A DNA stretch of 64,000 nt from Ideonella_A sp963843805 (GTDB taxonomy: Bacteria; Pseudomonadota; Gammaproteobacteria; Burkholderiales; Burkholderiaceae_C). The notes beneath the pieces are model-generated. The model saw only the letters and a program-made list of their open reading frames with translations, was not told the DNA's origin and did not search any database. The position numbers and the translations under genes were made by a program. Below are positions 9,273 to 19,900 of this stretch, piece by piece (the stretch's first letter is position 1; each line of letters opens with the position of its first letter). The stretch is from assembly GCA_963843805.1 (NCBI GenBank), contig CAWJLY010000009.1, positions 1 through 64,000 of the forward strand, written 5' to 3'.

Positions 9273-11051
9273 ATGGCCGCCTTTCCTCCGAAACTGACCG
9301 ACCCGCGGGCCTTCGACATTGCCACCGCGATGCTCGAAGGTTTCAACCGGCACTATCGCCTGTTTCGCGCCGCCAGCGCAGGCGCCAAGGCCTTGTTCGA
9401 ACGCGCCGACTGGCATGCCCAGCAGCATGGCCAGCGCGAGCGGATCGAGTTCTACGACAAGCGGGTCGACGAGGCGGCGCATGCGCTGCAGGCCGATTTC
9501 GAGGTCGGCCAGCTGTCGATGGACGTCTGGCAGCAGATCAAGCTGCACTACATCGGCCTGCTGATCAACCATCACCAGCCCGAACTGGCCGAGACATTCT
9601 TCAATTCGGTGACGACGAAGATCCTGCACCGCAGCTATTTCAACAACGATTTCATCTTCGTTCGCCCGGCGGTGTCGACCGAATATATCGAGAGCGACGA
9701 CGCCGGGTGTGCTGCCGACCTATCGCGCCTACTACCCGACCCGCGAGAGCCTGCGCGAGACTTGGCAGCAGCATCGTCGTCAATTTCGGCCTGCGCGGCG
9801 AATTCGAGAACCTGACGCGAGACATCGATCGGCTGCTGGCCGCGGTCGAGCAGGAAATGGGCGACTTTCGGGTGCGGCCCAATTTCCAGATCCAGGTGCT
9901 TGTCGAGCCTGTTCTTCCGCAACAAGGGCGCCTATGTCGTCGGCAAGATCATCAACGGCTTTCATGAGACGCCGTTTGCGCTGCCGATCCTGTACAACGA
10001 ACGCCGGCCGCTTCGTCATCGATACCGCGCTGTTCAGCGAAGACGAACTGCTGATGCTGTTCAGCTTCGCGCGGGCCTATTTCATGGTCGACATGGAAGT
10101 GCCGTCGGCCTATGTGCAGTTCCTGCGTTCGATGATGCCGCGCAAGCCGCGCAGCGAGATCTACAACGCGCTCGGCCTGCACAAGCAGGGCAAGAATCAT
10201 GTTCTATCGCGATTTCCTGTCCCACCTGCGGCACAGCAGCGACCACTTCCGCATCTCGCCCGGCATCAAGGGCATGGTGATGCTGGTCTTCGACCTGCCG
10301 AGTTTTCCGTTCGTCTTCAAGCTGATCAAGGATTTTTTCCCGCTGCAGAAGGAAACTACCCGCGAGCAGGTGAAGGGCAAATATCTGCTGGTCAAGCAGC
10401 ACGACCGGGTCGGCCGCATGGCCGATACGCAGGAATACAGCAATGTCGCGTTTCCGCGCGCAGCGCTTCGAGGACCGAACTGATCGCCGAGCTGAAGCAG
10501 CTACTGTCCCAGCCTGCTCGAAGACGAAGGCGACGATCTGGTGATCCGCCATGTCTATATCGAGCGGCGGATGATCCCGCTGAATATCTATCTGCAGGAA
10601 GCCGCGCCCGAGCAGATGGCCGCGGCGGTGATCGAATACGGCAATGCGATCAAGGATCTGGTCGCGGCCAATATCTTTCCCGGCGACATGTTGTGGAAGA
10701 ATTTCGGCGTCACCCGCAACGGCAAGATCGTCTTCTACGATTACGACGAGATCGAATACCTGACCGACTGCAATTTCCGCCGCGTGCCGCAGCCTGCGCA
10801 ACGAGGAGGAAGAGATGTCAGGCGAAGTCTGGTACAGCGTCGGCGCCAAGGATGTATTTCCCGAAACTTTCGAACCGTTCCTGCTCGGCAACCCGCAGGT
10901 GCGCGCGGTCTTCATGAAACACCATGCCGACCTGCTCGACGCCGCTTTCTGGCAAAGTAACAAGGACCGCATACTGGCCGGCCATGTGCACGACGTATTT
11001 CCCTACGACCCGGCGCGCCGCTTCTGCAATCGCGCGGCGTTGACCGCTTGA
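9273..11051 (+). CDS. aceK: Isocitrate dehydrogenase kinase/phosphatase, copy 1 (nine frameshifts)
   Basis: Corrected length ~590 residues. AceK phosphorylates and dephosphorylates isocitrate dehydrogenase, switching flux between the TCA cycle and the glyoxylate shunt on acetate or fatty acids. Seen: the ATP-loop SPGIKGMVMLVFD, the invariant FPGDMLWKNFGV and the VFYDYDEIEY metal/catalytic block. Nine single-base insertions (about 9703, 9766, 9900, 10006, 10197, 10465, 10484, 10512, 10796) are needed to read it; their sum is divisible by three, so start and stop share a frame. Every conserved AceK residue I checked survives, and the second copy at 24646-26469 reads collinearly. It heads a run of thiolase, SDR and acyl-CoA dehydrogenase. 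Confidence 0.88.
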
Positions 11052-11071
11052 CCCGTCCGAAGGAGAGCCCC

Positions 11072-12271
11072 ATGTCCGATCCCATCGTCATCGTTTCCGC
11101 TGCCCGCACGCCGATCGGCGGTCTGCTGGGCGATTTTTCGTCGCTGGCCGCGCATCGGCTCGGCGCGGTCGCGATCAAGGCCGCGGTCGAACGGGCCGGC
11201 GTTCCCGGCGACGCGATCAACGAGGTGCTGATGGGCAACTGCCTGATGGCCGGCCAGGGCCAGGCGCCGGCGCGTCAGGCAGCGCTCGGTGCCGGCCTGC
11301 CGCAATCGGCCGGTGCGGTCACGCTGTCGAAGATGTGTGGCTCGGGCATGCGCGCGATGATGTTCGCGCACGACATGCTGGCCGGCGGCAGTGCCGATAC
11401 GGTGGTTGCCGGCGGCATGGAAAGCATGACCAATGCGCCGCACCTGAGCCAGATCCGCAAGGGCGTCAAATACGGCGCCGCCGCTTTCTACGACCACATG
11501 GCGCTCGACGGACTCGAGGATGCCTACGAACGTCTGCCGAACGGCAACGGCAAGGCGATGGGCGTGTTCGCCGAGGAGTGCGTGTGCCAGATACCAGTTC
11601 AGCCGCGAGGCGATGGACCAGTTCGCGATCGCGTCGACCGCAGCGCAGCAAGCAGGCCAACGAAGACGGCAGCTTCGACTGGGAAATGGCGCCGGTGGCG
11701 GTTGCCGGCAAGGCCGGCGACACCATCGTCAAGTTCGACGAGCAGCCGTTCAAGGCCAGGCTCGACAAGATCGCCGGCCTGAAGGCGGCGTTCGTCAAGG
11801 ACGGGCAAGATCACCGCGGCCACCTCGTCGAGCATCTCCGACGGCGCCGCCGCGCTGGTGCTGATGCGCGAGTCGACAGCCATCCAGCCATGGCTGCAAG
11901 CCGCTGGCGCGGATCGTCGGGCATGTGGTCCACGCGCAGGCGCCCAACCTGTTCGCCACCGCGCCGGTCGGTGCGATCGACAAGCTGCTGCGCAAGACCG
12001 GCTGGACGGCGCCAGGATGTCGATCTGTGGGAAGTCAACGAGGCATTCGCCGCGGTGACGATGGCTGCGATGGCCGAATACAAGCTGCCGCACGAGATCG
12101 TCAACGTGCATGGCGGCGCCTGTGCGCTCGGCCACCCGATCGGCGCCAGCGGCGCGCGCATCGTCGTCACGCTGCTCGGCGCCTTGCGCCAGCGCGGCTT
12201 GAAGAAGGGGCTTGGCAGCGTTGTGCATCGGCGGCGGCGAAGCAACCGCGCTGGCCGTCGAGATGTTGTGA
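11072..12271 (+). CDS. Thiolase (acetyl-CoA acetyltransferase) (six frameshifts)
   Basis: Corrected length ~397 residues, normal for biosynthetic/degradative thiolases. It joins or cleaves acetyl units on CoA. The acyl-accepting Cys lies in LSKMCGSGM (about residue 91), the His in GHPIGASGAR and the second Cys in the CIGGG block at the end; NEAFA is also present. AAGGAG precedes the ATG by six bases. Six single extra bases (near 11585, 11648, 11805, 11891, 12013, 12217) split it. It sits 20 bp after aceK copy 1 and is followed by the SDR, consistent with an acyl-CoA catabolic operon. Confidence 0.9.
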
Positions 12272-12290
12272 CACACCGGATCGTCGCGAC

Positions 12291-12962
12291 ATGGCCATGA
12301 AAGTCCTGGTGATCGGCGCGTCGCGTGGCATCGGCAACGAATTTGCACGCCAGTACCTGGCCGATGGTGCCGCAGTGACCGCCACTGCGCGAGACGACAG
12401 CGCGCTGCGGCAGCTGCGCGAATTGGGTGCCACCGTGCTGGCGCTCGATGTCCTGCTTACTCAAAGCGTGGCCGGCCTGGCCTGGCAACTCGACGGCAGC
12501 AGCTTCGATGTCGTGGTGGTCTGCCCCGGCATTTACGGGCCGCGTCATGTCGGACTGGAAGCCGCCGACCGAGATCGAATTCGATTCCGTCATGCACACC
12601 AATGTGCTCGGCGCGATGCGCCTGCTGCCCCAGCTCGCCGATTGTCTGGCGCCTGGCGCCAGGTTGGCGGTGATGTCGTCGCGAATGGGTTCGATCGGCT
12701 CTCGCACGGCGGCCAATGGCTGGTTGTATCGCGCATCGAAAGCGGCATTGAATCGGTCTTGAAGGATGCGTCGATCGAGCTTGCCGGCCGCGCCATCTGT
12801 GTGGCCTTGCATCCGGGCTGGGTCCGCACCGACATGGGCGGCGAGCAGGCCGACCTGGAAGTTGCCGACAGCGTGTCAGGGATGCGCCGGTTGCTCGGAT
12901 CGCTGACTGGCGACGACAATGGCCGTTTCATCAACCACGACGGCGCGGCTATCGATTGGTGA
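12291..12962 (+). CDS. Short-chain dehydrogenase/reductase (two frameshifts)
   Basis: About 223 residues after correction. The Rossmann start is VLVIGASRGIGNEFARQ, followed by the PG-type motif VVVCPGIYG, catalytic Ser in VMSSRMGS and the YRASK catalytic Tyr/Lys. After the catalytic site LHPGWVRTDMGG is typical of C-factor-like SDRs. One inserted base near 12561 and one apparently missing base near 12753 cancel out, so only the middle third is out of frame as written. The substrate is unknown; context suggests an acyl-CoA or ketone pathway. Confidence 0.85.
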   Translation: MAMKVLVIGASRGIGNEFARQYLADGAAVTATARDDSALRQLRELGATVLALDVLLTQSVAGLAWQLDGSSFDVVVVCPGIYGPRHVGLEAADRDRIRFRHAHQCARRDAPAAPARRLSGAWRQVGGDVVANGFDRLSHGGQWLVVSRIESGIESVLKDASIELAGRAICVALHPGWVRTDMGGEQADLEVADSVSGMRRLLGSLTGDDNGRFINHDGAAIDW

Positions 12963-12967
12963 TCGCC

Positions 12968-12993
12968 GCGCCGGTCGCGCCGGTCGCGCCGGT
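12968..12993. repeat. 9-bp tandem repeat
   Basis: Nearly three head-to-tail copies of GCGCCGGTC just after the SDR stop codon, in the gap before the acyl-CoA dehydrogenase. No regulatory role is evident; it may simply be a slippage-prone microsatellite. Confidence 0.7.
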
Positions 12994-13034
12994 TTGCACG
13001 TCGTTGTTCGCGCTGATCAGGACCAGGCCATCCC

Positions 13035-14169
13035 ATGTTGCTCAACGAAGACCAGCGCGCCGTCCAGGACGCGATCCGCAGCTACGTGCAGGATCGCATC
13101 GCGCCATTCGCCGCCGGCTGGGACAAGGCGCACCATTTCCCGCGCGACGAATTGCGCGGCCTGGCCGAACTCGGTTGCTATGGCATCGCGGTGCCGACCG
13201 AACTCGGCGGCGCCGGCCTCGACTATCTGAGCCTGGCGCTGATCATCGAGGAGATCGCCGCCGGCGACGGCGCGACATCGACCATCGTCAGCGTCAACAA
13301 CTGCCCGGTCTGCTCGATCCTGATGGCCTGGGCCAATCCCGAGCAGCAGCAGCAGCTGGCTGCTGCCGCTGGCGCGTGGTGACCAGCTCGGCGCCTTCTG
13401 CCTGACCGAGCCGCATGTCGGCTCGCAGGCCGACGGGTTGAAGACCAGCGCCGTGCGCGATGGCGACGACTATCTGCTCAACGGCGTCAAGCAGTTCGTC
13501 ACCAGCGGCAAGAATGCCGATGTCGCGATCGTGATGGCGGTGACCGACAAGACGGCCGGCAAGAAGGGCATCAGCGCCTTCGTCGTGCCGACATCGACGC
13601 CGGGCTATATCGTCGCCGGTCTGGAAGACAAGATGGGCCAGCATGCCAGCGATACCGCGCAGATCCTGTTCGAGAACTGCCGCATCCCGGCTGGCCAACC
13701 GGCTCGGCGACGAAGGCCAGGGTCTGAAGATCGCGTTGTCCGGGCTGGAAGGCGGGCGCATCGGCATCGCCGCGCAAAGCGTCGGCATGGCGCGCGCCGC
13801 GTTCGAGGCGGCGCTCGCGCTACGCGAAGGAGCGCGAAAGTTTCGGCCAGCCGATCTTCCAGCATCAGGCGGTGCAGTTCAGGCTCGGCGAGATGGCCAC
13901 TCGAATCGAGGCGGCGCGGCAGCTGATCCACCACGCGGCGTCGCTGAAGGATGCCGGCCAGCCGTGCCTGAAAGAGGCCGCGATGGCCAAGCTGTTTGCC
14001 AGCGAGATGGCCGAAACGGTGTGCAGCGCGGCGATCCAGATCCACGGCGGCTACGGTTATGTCAGCGACTTCTCCGGTCGAACGCATCTACCGCGATGTG
14101 CGTGTCTGCCAGATCTACGAAGGCACCAGCGATGTGCAGAAGATCCTCATCGGCCGGGCGCTCGCATGA
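13035..14169 (+). CDS. Acyl-CoA dehydrogenase (four frameshifts)
   Basis: Corrected length ~376 residues. It oxidises acyl-CoA to enoyl-CoA with FAD, passing electrons to ETF. Seen: the FAD motif GAFCLTEPHVGSQA, the ISAFVVP strand, GRIGIAAQSVGMA, the GGYGYVSDFPVERIYRD signature and the catalytic Glu in QIYEGTSD, as in MCAD/SCAD-type enzymes. Single extra bases near 13361, 13696, 13828 and 14074 break it. The stop overlaps the ATG of trkA (ATGA), which is unusual because the two products are functionally unrelated. The chain-length or branched specificity is not readable. Confidence 0.9.
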
Positions 14170-15569
14170 ACATCATCATCCTCGGCGCCGGCCGGGTCGG
14201 CGAGAGCGTGGCCGAAAGCCTGGTGTCCGAGCGCAACGACATCACGGTGATCGACACCGACCCGCGTCGCCTGGCCGCGCTGCAGGAGCGCTTCGATCTG
14301 CGCGGGGTCGCCGGCAACGGCATCCAGCCGTCGGTACTGCGCGAGGCCGGCGCCGAGGACGCCGACATGCTGATCGCCTGCGCGCCGATGGACGAGACCA
14401 ATCTGGTCTGCTGCAAGGTCGCCCACGATGTCTTCAACATCACGACCCGGATCGCGCGCATCCGCTCCGAGGAGTTTCCGAACGGCGGCCAGCTGATGGC
14501 CAAGACCGGCTTTGCCGTCGATCAGGTGATCTGCCCCGAGGAGTCGTTGACCACCTACATCCGCAAGCTGATCAATTACCCCGAAGCCTTGCAGGTGCTG
14601 GAGTTTGCGGCCGGCAAGGTCAGCCTGATCGCGGTGCGTGCGGTCACCGGCGGGCCGATGGTCGGCCACGTGATCTCCGAGTTGCCGAAGCTGGTGCCCG
14701 ATGTCGAAATGCGCTTCGTCGCGATCTACCGCAGCGACGAGATGGGTGTCGATCAGCAGGTGATCTGCGACGGCGGCACCCGCATCGAGCCCGGCGACGA
14801 GGTCTTCGTGCTGGCCGCGACCAGCTCGATCCGCCAGGTGCTCGACGCGCTGCGCCTGCGCGACCAACCGGTCCGCCGAGTGATCATCGCCGGCGGCGGC
14901 CGGGTCGGCCTGCGGCTGGCGCGCCAGCTGAAAAAAGAATGCCGCGTCAAGATCATCGAAGCCGACCCCGCACGCTGCGAATATCTGACCTCGCAACTGC
15001 CCGGCCATGTGCTGGTGCTCAACGGCGACTCGACCGACGAAGATCTGCTGCAGACCGAAAACGTCACCGAATGCGACCTCTTCATGGGGCTGACCAGCGA
15101 CGACGAGGACAACATCATGGCCTGCCTGCTGGCCAAGCGGATGGGTGCTCGCCGTGTGCTGGCGCTGATCAACCGCACGGCCTATGCCGACCTGGTGCAG
15201 GGCAGTCAGATCGACATCGCGTTGTCGCCGGCGCATACGGTGATCGGCGAATTGCTGGCGTTCGTGCGCCGAGGCGATGTCGAGGCCGTCTACAGCCTGC
15301 GTCGCGGCGCCGCCGAGGCACTGGAGGCGGTGGCGCGCGGTGACCGCAAGACCTCGAAGGTGGTCGGTCGGCGCATCGAGGAGATTCCGCTGCCGCCGGG
15401 CACGCAGATCGGTGCACTGGTGCGTGGCGAAGGCGACCAAGCACAGGTGATCATCCCGCACCACGATACCGTGATCGACAGCAACGATCATGTCATCGTC
15501 TTTCTACCGCGCAAACGCATGGTTCGCGAGGTCGAGAAGTTGTTCCAGGTCAGCGCAACCTTCTTCTAG
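14166..15569 (+). CDS. trkA: Trk potassium transporter regulatory subunit TrkA
   Basis: 467 residues, the standard TrkA length. It is a peripheral, nucleotide-binding gate of the TrkH channel. Two RCK halves are evident: GAGRVGESVA at residues 7-16 (first NAD site) and GGGRVGLRLARQL at about 242 (second), each followed by a TrkA-C domain. ATGA overlap with the upstream acyl-CoA dehydrogenase and 17 bp to trkH show tight packing. The reading frame is clean, and it marks the right boundary of the error-rich 7.4-14.1 kb segment. Confidence 0.96.
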   Translation: MNIIILGAGRVGESVAESLVSERNDITVIDTDPRRLAALQERFDLRGVAGNGIQPSVLREAGAEDADMLIACAPMDETNLVCCKVAHDVFNITTRIARIRSEEFPNGGQLMAKTGFAVDQVICPEESLTTYIRKLINYPEALQVLEFAAGKVSLIAVRAVTGGPMVGHVISELPKLVPDVEMRFVAIYRSDEMGVDQQVICDGGTRIEPGDEVFVLAATSSIRQVLDALRLRDQPVRRVIIAGGGRVGLRLARQLKKECRVKIIEADPARCEYLTSQLPGHVLVLNGDSTDEDLLQTENVTECDLFMGLTSDDEDNIMACLLAKRMGARRVLALINRTAYADLVQGSQIDIALSPAHTVIGELLAFVRRGDVEAVYSLRRGAAEALEAVARGDRKTSKVVGRRIEEIPLPPGTQIGALVRGEGDQAQVIIPHHDTVIDSNDHVIVFLPRKRMVREVEKLFQVSATFF

Positions 15570-15586
15570 TCTTTTGTCCCGAGGCG

Positions 15587-17062
15587 ATGTTGGCCATCAA
15601 GCCGGTTCTGACCATCCTCGGATGGGTGCTGATCTTCTTTTCCGCGGCGATGCTGGTGCCGCTCTCGGTGGCATGGCTCGGCGACGAGCCGTTTGCTGCG
15701 CGCGAGGCCTATGGTGGCGCGCTGGTGCTGACGCTGTTCAGCGGCGTTGCGTTGTGGGCATTCGCGCGGAGCGGCCGCAGCGAACTGCGGCCGCGCGACG
15801 GCGTGTTGCTGGTCGTATTGACGTGGACCGTGCTGCCGCTGTTTGCCAGCCTGCCGCTGCTGGCCTACTTCTATGAAGCGGGTGCGCCGATCTCGTTTAC
15901 CGATGCCTATTTCGAGGCGATGTCGGGTTTGACGACCACCGGCTCGACCGTGCTGTCCGGGCTTGATACCTTGCCCGGTTCGGTCAATCTGTGGCGATGT
16001 TTCCTGCAGTGGCTCGGCGGCATGGGCATTCTGGTGCTTGCGGTTGCCATCCTGCCCCTGCTCGGCATGGGCGGCAGCCAGTTGTTCCGCGCCGAAACGG
16101 CAGGGCCGTTGAAGGATTCCAAGCTGACGCCGCGAATCACCGAAACGGCGAAGGGCCTGTGGACCATCTATGCAGCCATTTCGCTGCTCTGTCTGTTTGC
16201 CTATCGTGCCGGCGGAATGAGTTGGTACGACGCCTGGGTGCATATGTTTGCCACCACCAGCCTGGGTGGAATGAGCAGCCACGATGCCAGCTTCGGCTAC
16301 TTCGATTCACCGCTGCTCGAGTGGATCTGCGTGGCCTTCATGCTCTTTTCGAGCTGCAATTTCGCGGTCTACTTCATCGCCATCAGAAAGCGTTCGGCTG
16401 GTGTCGTATTGACTGATCCGGAAGCGCGCGGCACGCTTGGCCTGCTGATCGGCGCCAGCCTGTTCGTCAGCGCTTTCCTGCTCTTCAAAGGCACTGTGGT
16501 CGAGCCGATGGATGCACTTCGGCTGGCCTTCTTCAATATCGTGTCGATCGCTTCGACCACCGGTTTCTCCAGCACCGATTACGGCCAGTGGCCGGTACTG
16601 GTGCCTTATCTGATGCTGATCCTGTGCGGCGTGGCGACCAGTGCCGGGTCGACCGGCGCCGGTATCAAGATGGTTCGTCTGATCATCCTGCTCAAGCAGG
16701 CCAAGCGCGAGATGCAGCGCCTGCTGCATCCGCGGATGGTGCGGCCGGTGATGCTTGGCGGGCGCGCGGTATCCAGCGAATCGATATTTGCGGTCCTCGC
16801 GTTCATGCTGTTGTATGGCGCTGCGACGGTTGTGCTGACCCTGCTGATGCTGGCGACCGACTTGCCATTCGATACCGCATTTGCCGCCGTTGTCGCCAAC
16901 CTGAACAACATGGGCCCGGCAATCAATCACATCGGCCCGGCCGGAACCTATGCTGCACTGACCGATTTCCAGACCTGGGTCTGCACCTTTGCGATGTTGC
17001 TCGGGCGGCTGGAATTGTTGACGGTGCTGGTGCTGTTTACGCCGCAGTTCTGGCGGGATTGA
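15587..17062 (+). CDS. trkH: Trk potassium uptake channel TrkH
   Basis: 491 residues with about ten to twelve hydrophobic segments. The four pore-loop repeats are recognisable: SGLTTTGST, TTSLGGMSS, SIASTTGFSS and, more degenerate, NLNNMGPAI; AGSTGAGIKMVR follows the third. It moves K+ across the inner membrane, gated by TrkA, whose gene is 17 bp upstream. It is the last gene of the plus-strand run; the 170-bp gap to hyi shows no terminator. Confidence 0.95.
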   Translation: MLAIKPVLTILGWVLIFFSAAMLVPLSVAWLGDEPFAAREAYGGALVLTLFSGVALWAFARSGRSELRPRDGVLLVVLTWTVLPLFASLPLLAYFYEAGAPISFTDAYFEAMSGLTTTGSTVLSGLDTLPGSVNLWRCFLQWLGGMGILVLAVAILPLLGMGGSQLFRAETAGPLKDSKLTPRITETAKGLWTIYAAISLLCLFAYRAGGMSWYDAWVHMFATTSLGGMSSHDASFGYFDSPLLEWICVAFMLFSSCNFAVYFIAIRKRSAGVVLTDPEARGTLGLLIGASLFVSAFLLFKGTVVEPMDALRLAFFNIVSIASTTGFSSTDYGQWPVLVPYLMLILCGVATSAGSTGAGIKMVRLIILLKQAKREMQRLLHPRMVRPVMLGGRAVSSESIFAVLAFMLLYGAATVVLTLLMLATDLPFDTAFAAVVANLNNMGPAINHIGPAGTYAALTDFQTWVCTFAMLLGRLELLTVLVLFTPQFWRD

Positions 17063-17231
17063 GGTCAACCGGTTGGGGCAGTCGGTCGCTGGTCAGCGCG
17101 CTCTTCGCCAACGGACGCATGCGTGCGACATGCAGGCGGCATTCGCTACGCCTTTCATGCCGGGGTACCCGTCTCGAATGGCCCATCATTCCAACGCGCG
17201 AACCATGACCGAGTGATCCGAGTCGCCTACT

Positions 17232-18011
17232 TCATCGGCTCGATTGTTGGCGCCAGCCGAGGCCGTCTTCGGTCTTGCCAGCTGGCTTGTATTCGCAGCC
17301 GATCCAGCCCTGGTAGCCGATGCGGTCGAGGTGTGCAAACAAGAAGGCGTAGTTGATCTCGCCGCTGCCCGGCTCGTTGCGGCCCGGGTTGTCGGCCAGC
17401 TGGACATGGCCGATGCGCGGCAGGTATTTCTGCAGCGTTGCCGCCAGTTCGCCCTCTGTGCGCTGCGCGTGGTAGATGTCGTATTGAACGAAGGCGTTGT
17501 CGGCGCCGACTTCATCGAGGATGGCAATCGCCTGATCGGTGCGGCTCAGATAGAAGCCGGGAATGTCGAAGTGGTTGATTGGTTCGATCAGTAGTCGCAG
17601 GCCGGCCTTTTTCAGCTCGGCGGCCGCGTATTGCAAGTTGTCGACAAAGGTCTTGCGCAGATCGCTATCGGCAACCCCACCCGGCGCCTTGCCGGCCAGG
17701 CAGTTGAGCTGGCCGACGCCTAGCGTCTTCGCATAGTCGATCGCCTTGCCGACGCCATCGCGAAACTCGGCGACGCGGTCAGGGTGGCAGGCGATGCCAC
17801 GTTCCCCTGCCTCCCAGTCGCCGGCGGGCAGGTTGTGCAGCACCAGCTCGAGCCGGTTGGCGTCGAGCCGCTGCTTGATATCGTCCGCCGCGAATGCATA
17901 AGGGAACAAGAATTCGACTGCCTTGAAATCGGCCTTGGCGGCGAGCTCGAAGCGGTCGAGAAACGGCACCTCGGTGAACAACATCGTCAGGTTGGCAGCA
18001 AAACGGGGCAT
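17232..18011 (-). CDS. hyi: Hydroxypyruvate isomerase
   Basis: 259 residues, matching E. coli Hyi (258). It interconverts hydroxypyruvate and tartronate semialdehyde in glyoxylate assimilation. The TIM-barrel begins MPRFAANLTMLFTEVPFLDRF; the metal-binding acidic residues fall in LIEPINHFDIPGF, VQYDIYHAQR, HVQLADNPGRNEPG and GCEYKP. An in-frame Met eight codons upstream is less likely, since it would overlap the gcl stop. It lies 20 bp downstream of gcl and is surely co-transcribed with it. Confidence 0.93.
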   Translation of the reverse strand: MPRFAANLTMLFTEVPFLDRFELAAKADFKAVEFLFPYAFAADDIKQRLDANRLELVLHNLPAGDWEAGERGIACHPDRVAEFRDGVGKAIDYAKTLGVGQLNCLAGKAPGGVADSDLRKTFVDNLQYAAAELKKAGLRLLIEPINHFDIPGFYLSRTDQAIAILDEVGADNAFVQYDIYHAQRTEGELAATLQKYLPRIGHVQLADNPGRNEPGSGEINYAFLFAHLDRIGYQGWIGCEYKPAGKTEDGLGWRQQSSR

Positions 18012-18031
18012 CGGATATTTCCGGTTCGATG

Positions 18032-19822
18032 TCATTCGAGCAGGCCGGCCATCTCCAGGCCCTTGACCCCTTCAGGGTGTCGGCAGTCGATATCCTCGAA
18101 CTCGTTGATGTTGTTGATTTCGGTGCCCATGGCGACGTTGGTCACCTTCTCCAGGATCACCTCGACAACAACCGGCACGCTGTATTTGCGCGCCATCGCC
18201 TGCGCCTCGATCAGCGCGGCCTGGATTTTTTCCGGGTCGGTCACGCGCACACTTTTGCAGCCCAGACCTTGCACCACCGCCTGGTGATCGACGCCGTAGC
18301 TCTTCAACGACGGGTCGTCGACGTTCTGATTCTCGAACGCCAACTGCACGCAGTAGTCCATCTCGAAGCCACGCTGTGCCTGGCGGATCAGGCCGAGGTA
18401 GCTGTTGTTGACCAGCACCTGTACATAAGGCAGGCGGAACTGCGCGCCGACGGCCAGCTCTTCGATCAGGAACTGGAAGTCGTAGTCGCCCGACAGGCCG
18501 ACCACGGTCCGGGTCGGATCGGCAGCAACAACTCCGAGTGCGGCGGGAATCGTCCAGCCGAGCGGGCCGGCCTGGCCGCAGTTGATCCATTGGCGCGGGC
18601 CGAACACATTCAGAAATTGCGCGCCGGCAATCTGGCTCAGGCCGATCGTCGTGACATAGACGGTGTCGCGCGGGAAGGCCTTGTTCATTTCTTCGTAGAC
18701 CCGCATCGGCTTGATCGGTGTCTCGGTGAAATGCGATTTGCGATGCATCAGCGATTTGCGCTCGGCGCAGCGCTGCGACCAGGTGCTGAAATCCTTCAGC
18801 GACTTGGCGGCCTTGCGTTCGCGGGCCACCTCGACGAACAGCTGCAAGGCCGCCTTGGCATCGCTGACGATGCCGTAGTCGGGCATGAAGACGCGGCCGA
18901 TCTGCGTTGGCTCGATGTCGACGTGGACAAAGGTGCGGCCCTTGCAATAAACCTCCGGACTGCCGGTGTGACGATTGGCCCAGCGGTTGCCGATGCCGAG
19001 CACGAAATCGCTGGCCAGCATGGTCGCATTGCCGTAGCGGTGGCTGGTCTGCAGGCCACACATGCCGGCCATCAGCGGATGGTCATCGGGGATGGTTCCC
19101 CAACCCATCAGCGTCGGAATCACCGGCACGCCGGTCAGCTCGGCAAATTCGACCAGCAGCTCGGCGGCATCGGCGTTGATGATGCCGCCACCGGCGACGA
19201 TCAGCGGCTTGTCAGCCGCCATCAGCATGTCGACCGCCTTCTCGATCTGCTTGCGGCTGGCGGTCGGCTTGTAGACGGCCAGCGGTTCGTAGGTGTCGAT
19301 GTCGAATTCGATTTCAGCCAGTTGCACGTCGATCGGCAGATCGATCAGCACCGGGCCCGGGCGGCCCGAGCGCATCAGGTGAAAGGCCTGCTGGAAAGCG
19401 CGCGGTACCTGCGCCGGTTCGCGCACGGTGACGCTCCATTTGGTGACCGGCTTGCTGATCGTCTCGATGTCGACCGCCTGAAAATCCTCCTTGTACAAAC
19501 GCGCCCGCGGTGCCTGGCCGGTGATGCACAGAATCGGGATCGAATCGGCAATCGCCGAATACAGCCCGGTGATCATGTCGGTGCCGGCCGGCCCGGAGGT
19601 GCCGATGCACACACCGATGTTGCCGGCCTTGGCCCGGGTATAGCCTTCGGCCATGTGCGAGGCGCCTTCGACATGGCGCGCCAGCACATGGGCGATGGTC
19701 TGACGCTCGCGCAGTTGCGCATACAGCGGATTGATTGCCGCACCGGGCACTCCGAAGGCCTGGGTGATGCCTTCCTTTTCCATCACCAGTACCGCGGCCA
19801 TTGCGGCCTTCATCTTTGCCAT
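18032..19822 (-). CDS. gcl: Glyoxylate carboligase
   Basis: 596 residues; a ThDP enzyme that joins two glyoxylates to tartronate semialdehyde and CO2. The N-terminal MAKMKAAMAAVLVMEKEGIT and GVPGAAINPLYAQL are nearly those of E. coli Gcl. The segment ARHVEGASHMAEGYTRA carries Val where most ThDP enzymes have the catalytic Glu, the hallmark of Gcl. The ThDP/Mg motif is SGDYDFQFLIEELAVG to NNSYLG. It forms an operon with hyi and is divergently arranged with the LysR gene across a perfect palindrome at 19901-19917. Confidence 0.96.
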   Translation of the reverse strand: MAKMKAAMAAVLVMEKEGITQAFGVPGAAINPLYAQLRERQTIAHVLARHVEGASHMAEGYTRAKAGNIGVCIGTSGPAGTDMITGLYSAIADSIPILCITGQAPRARLYKEDFQAVDIETISKPVTKWSVTVREPAQVPRAFQQAFHLMRSGRPGPVLIDLPIDVQLAEIEFDIDTYEPLAVYKPTASRKQIEKAVDMLMAADKPLIVAGGGIINADAAELLVEFAELTGVPVIPTLMGWGTIPDDHPLMAGMCGLQTSHRYGNATMLASDFVLGIGNRWANRHTGSPEVYCKGRTFVHVDIEPTQIGRVFMPDYGIVSDAKAALQLFVEVARERKAAKSLKDFSTWSQRCAERKSLMHRKSHFTETPIKPMRVYEEMNKAFPRDTVYVTTIGLSQIAGAQFLNVFGPRQWINCGQAGPLGWTIPAALGVVAADPTRTVVGLSGDYDFQFLIEELAVGAQFRLPYVQVLVNNSYLGLIRQAQRGFEMDYCVQLAFENQNVDDPSLKSYGVDHQAVVQGLGCKSVRVTDPEKIQAALIEAQAMARKYSVPVVVEVILEKVTNVAMGTEINNINEFEDIDCRHPEGVKGLEMAGLLE

Positions 19823-19900
19823 TGCCAGTCTCCCTGTTGCGAATGCTGCGATGGTCGCGCGCAGGCGGCCGGATGTGAACCCCAGCCGGAGGATAAGTAC

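Noticed and set aside
9273..11051. aceK copy 1 as a decayed pseudogene
   Set aside because: All breaks are single insertions, the substitutions look conservative, and the catalytic motifs are intact; true decay would show stops and missense changes too.
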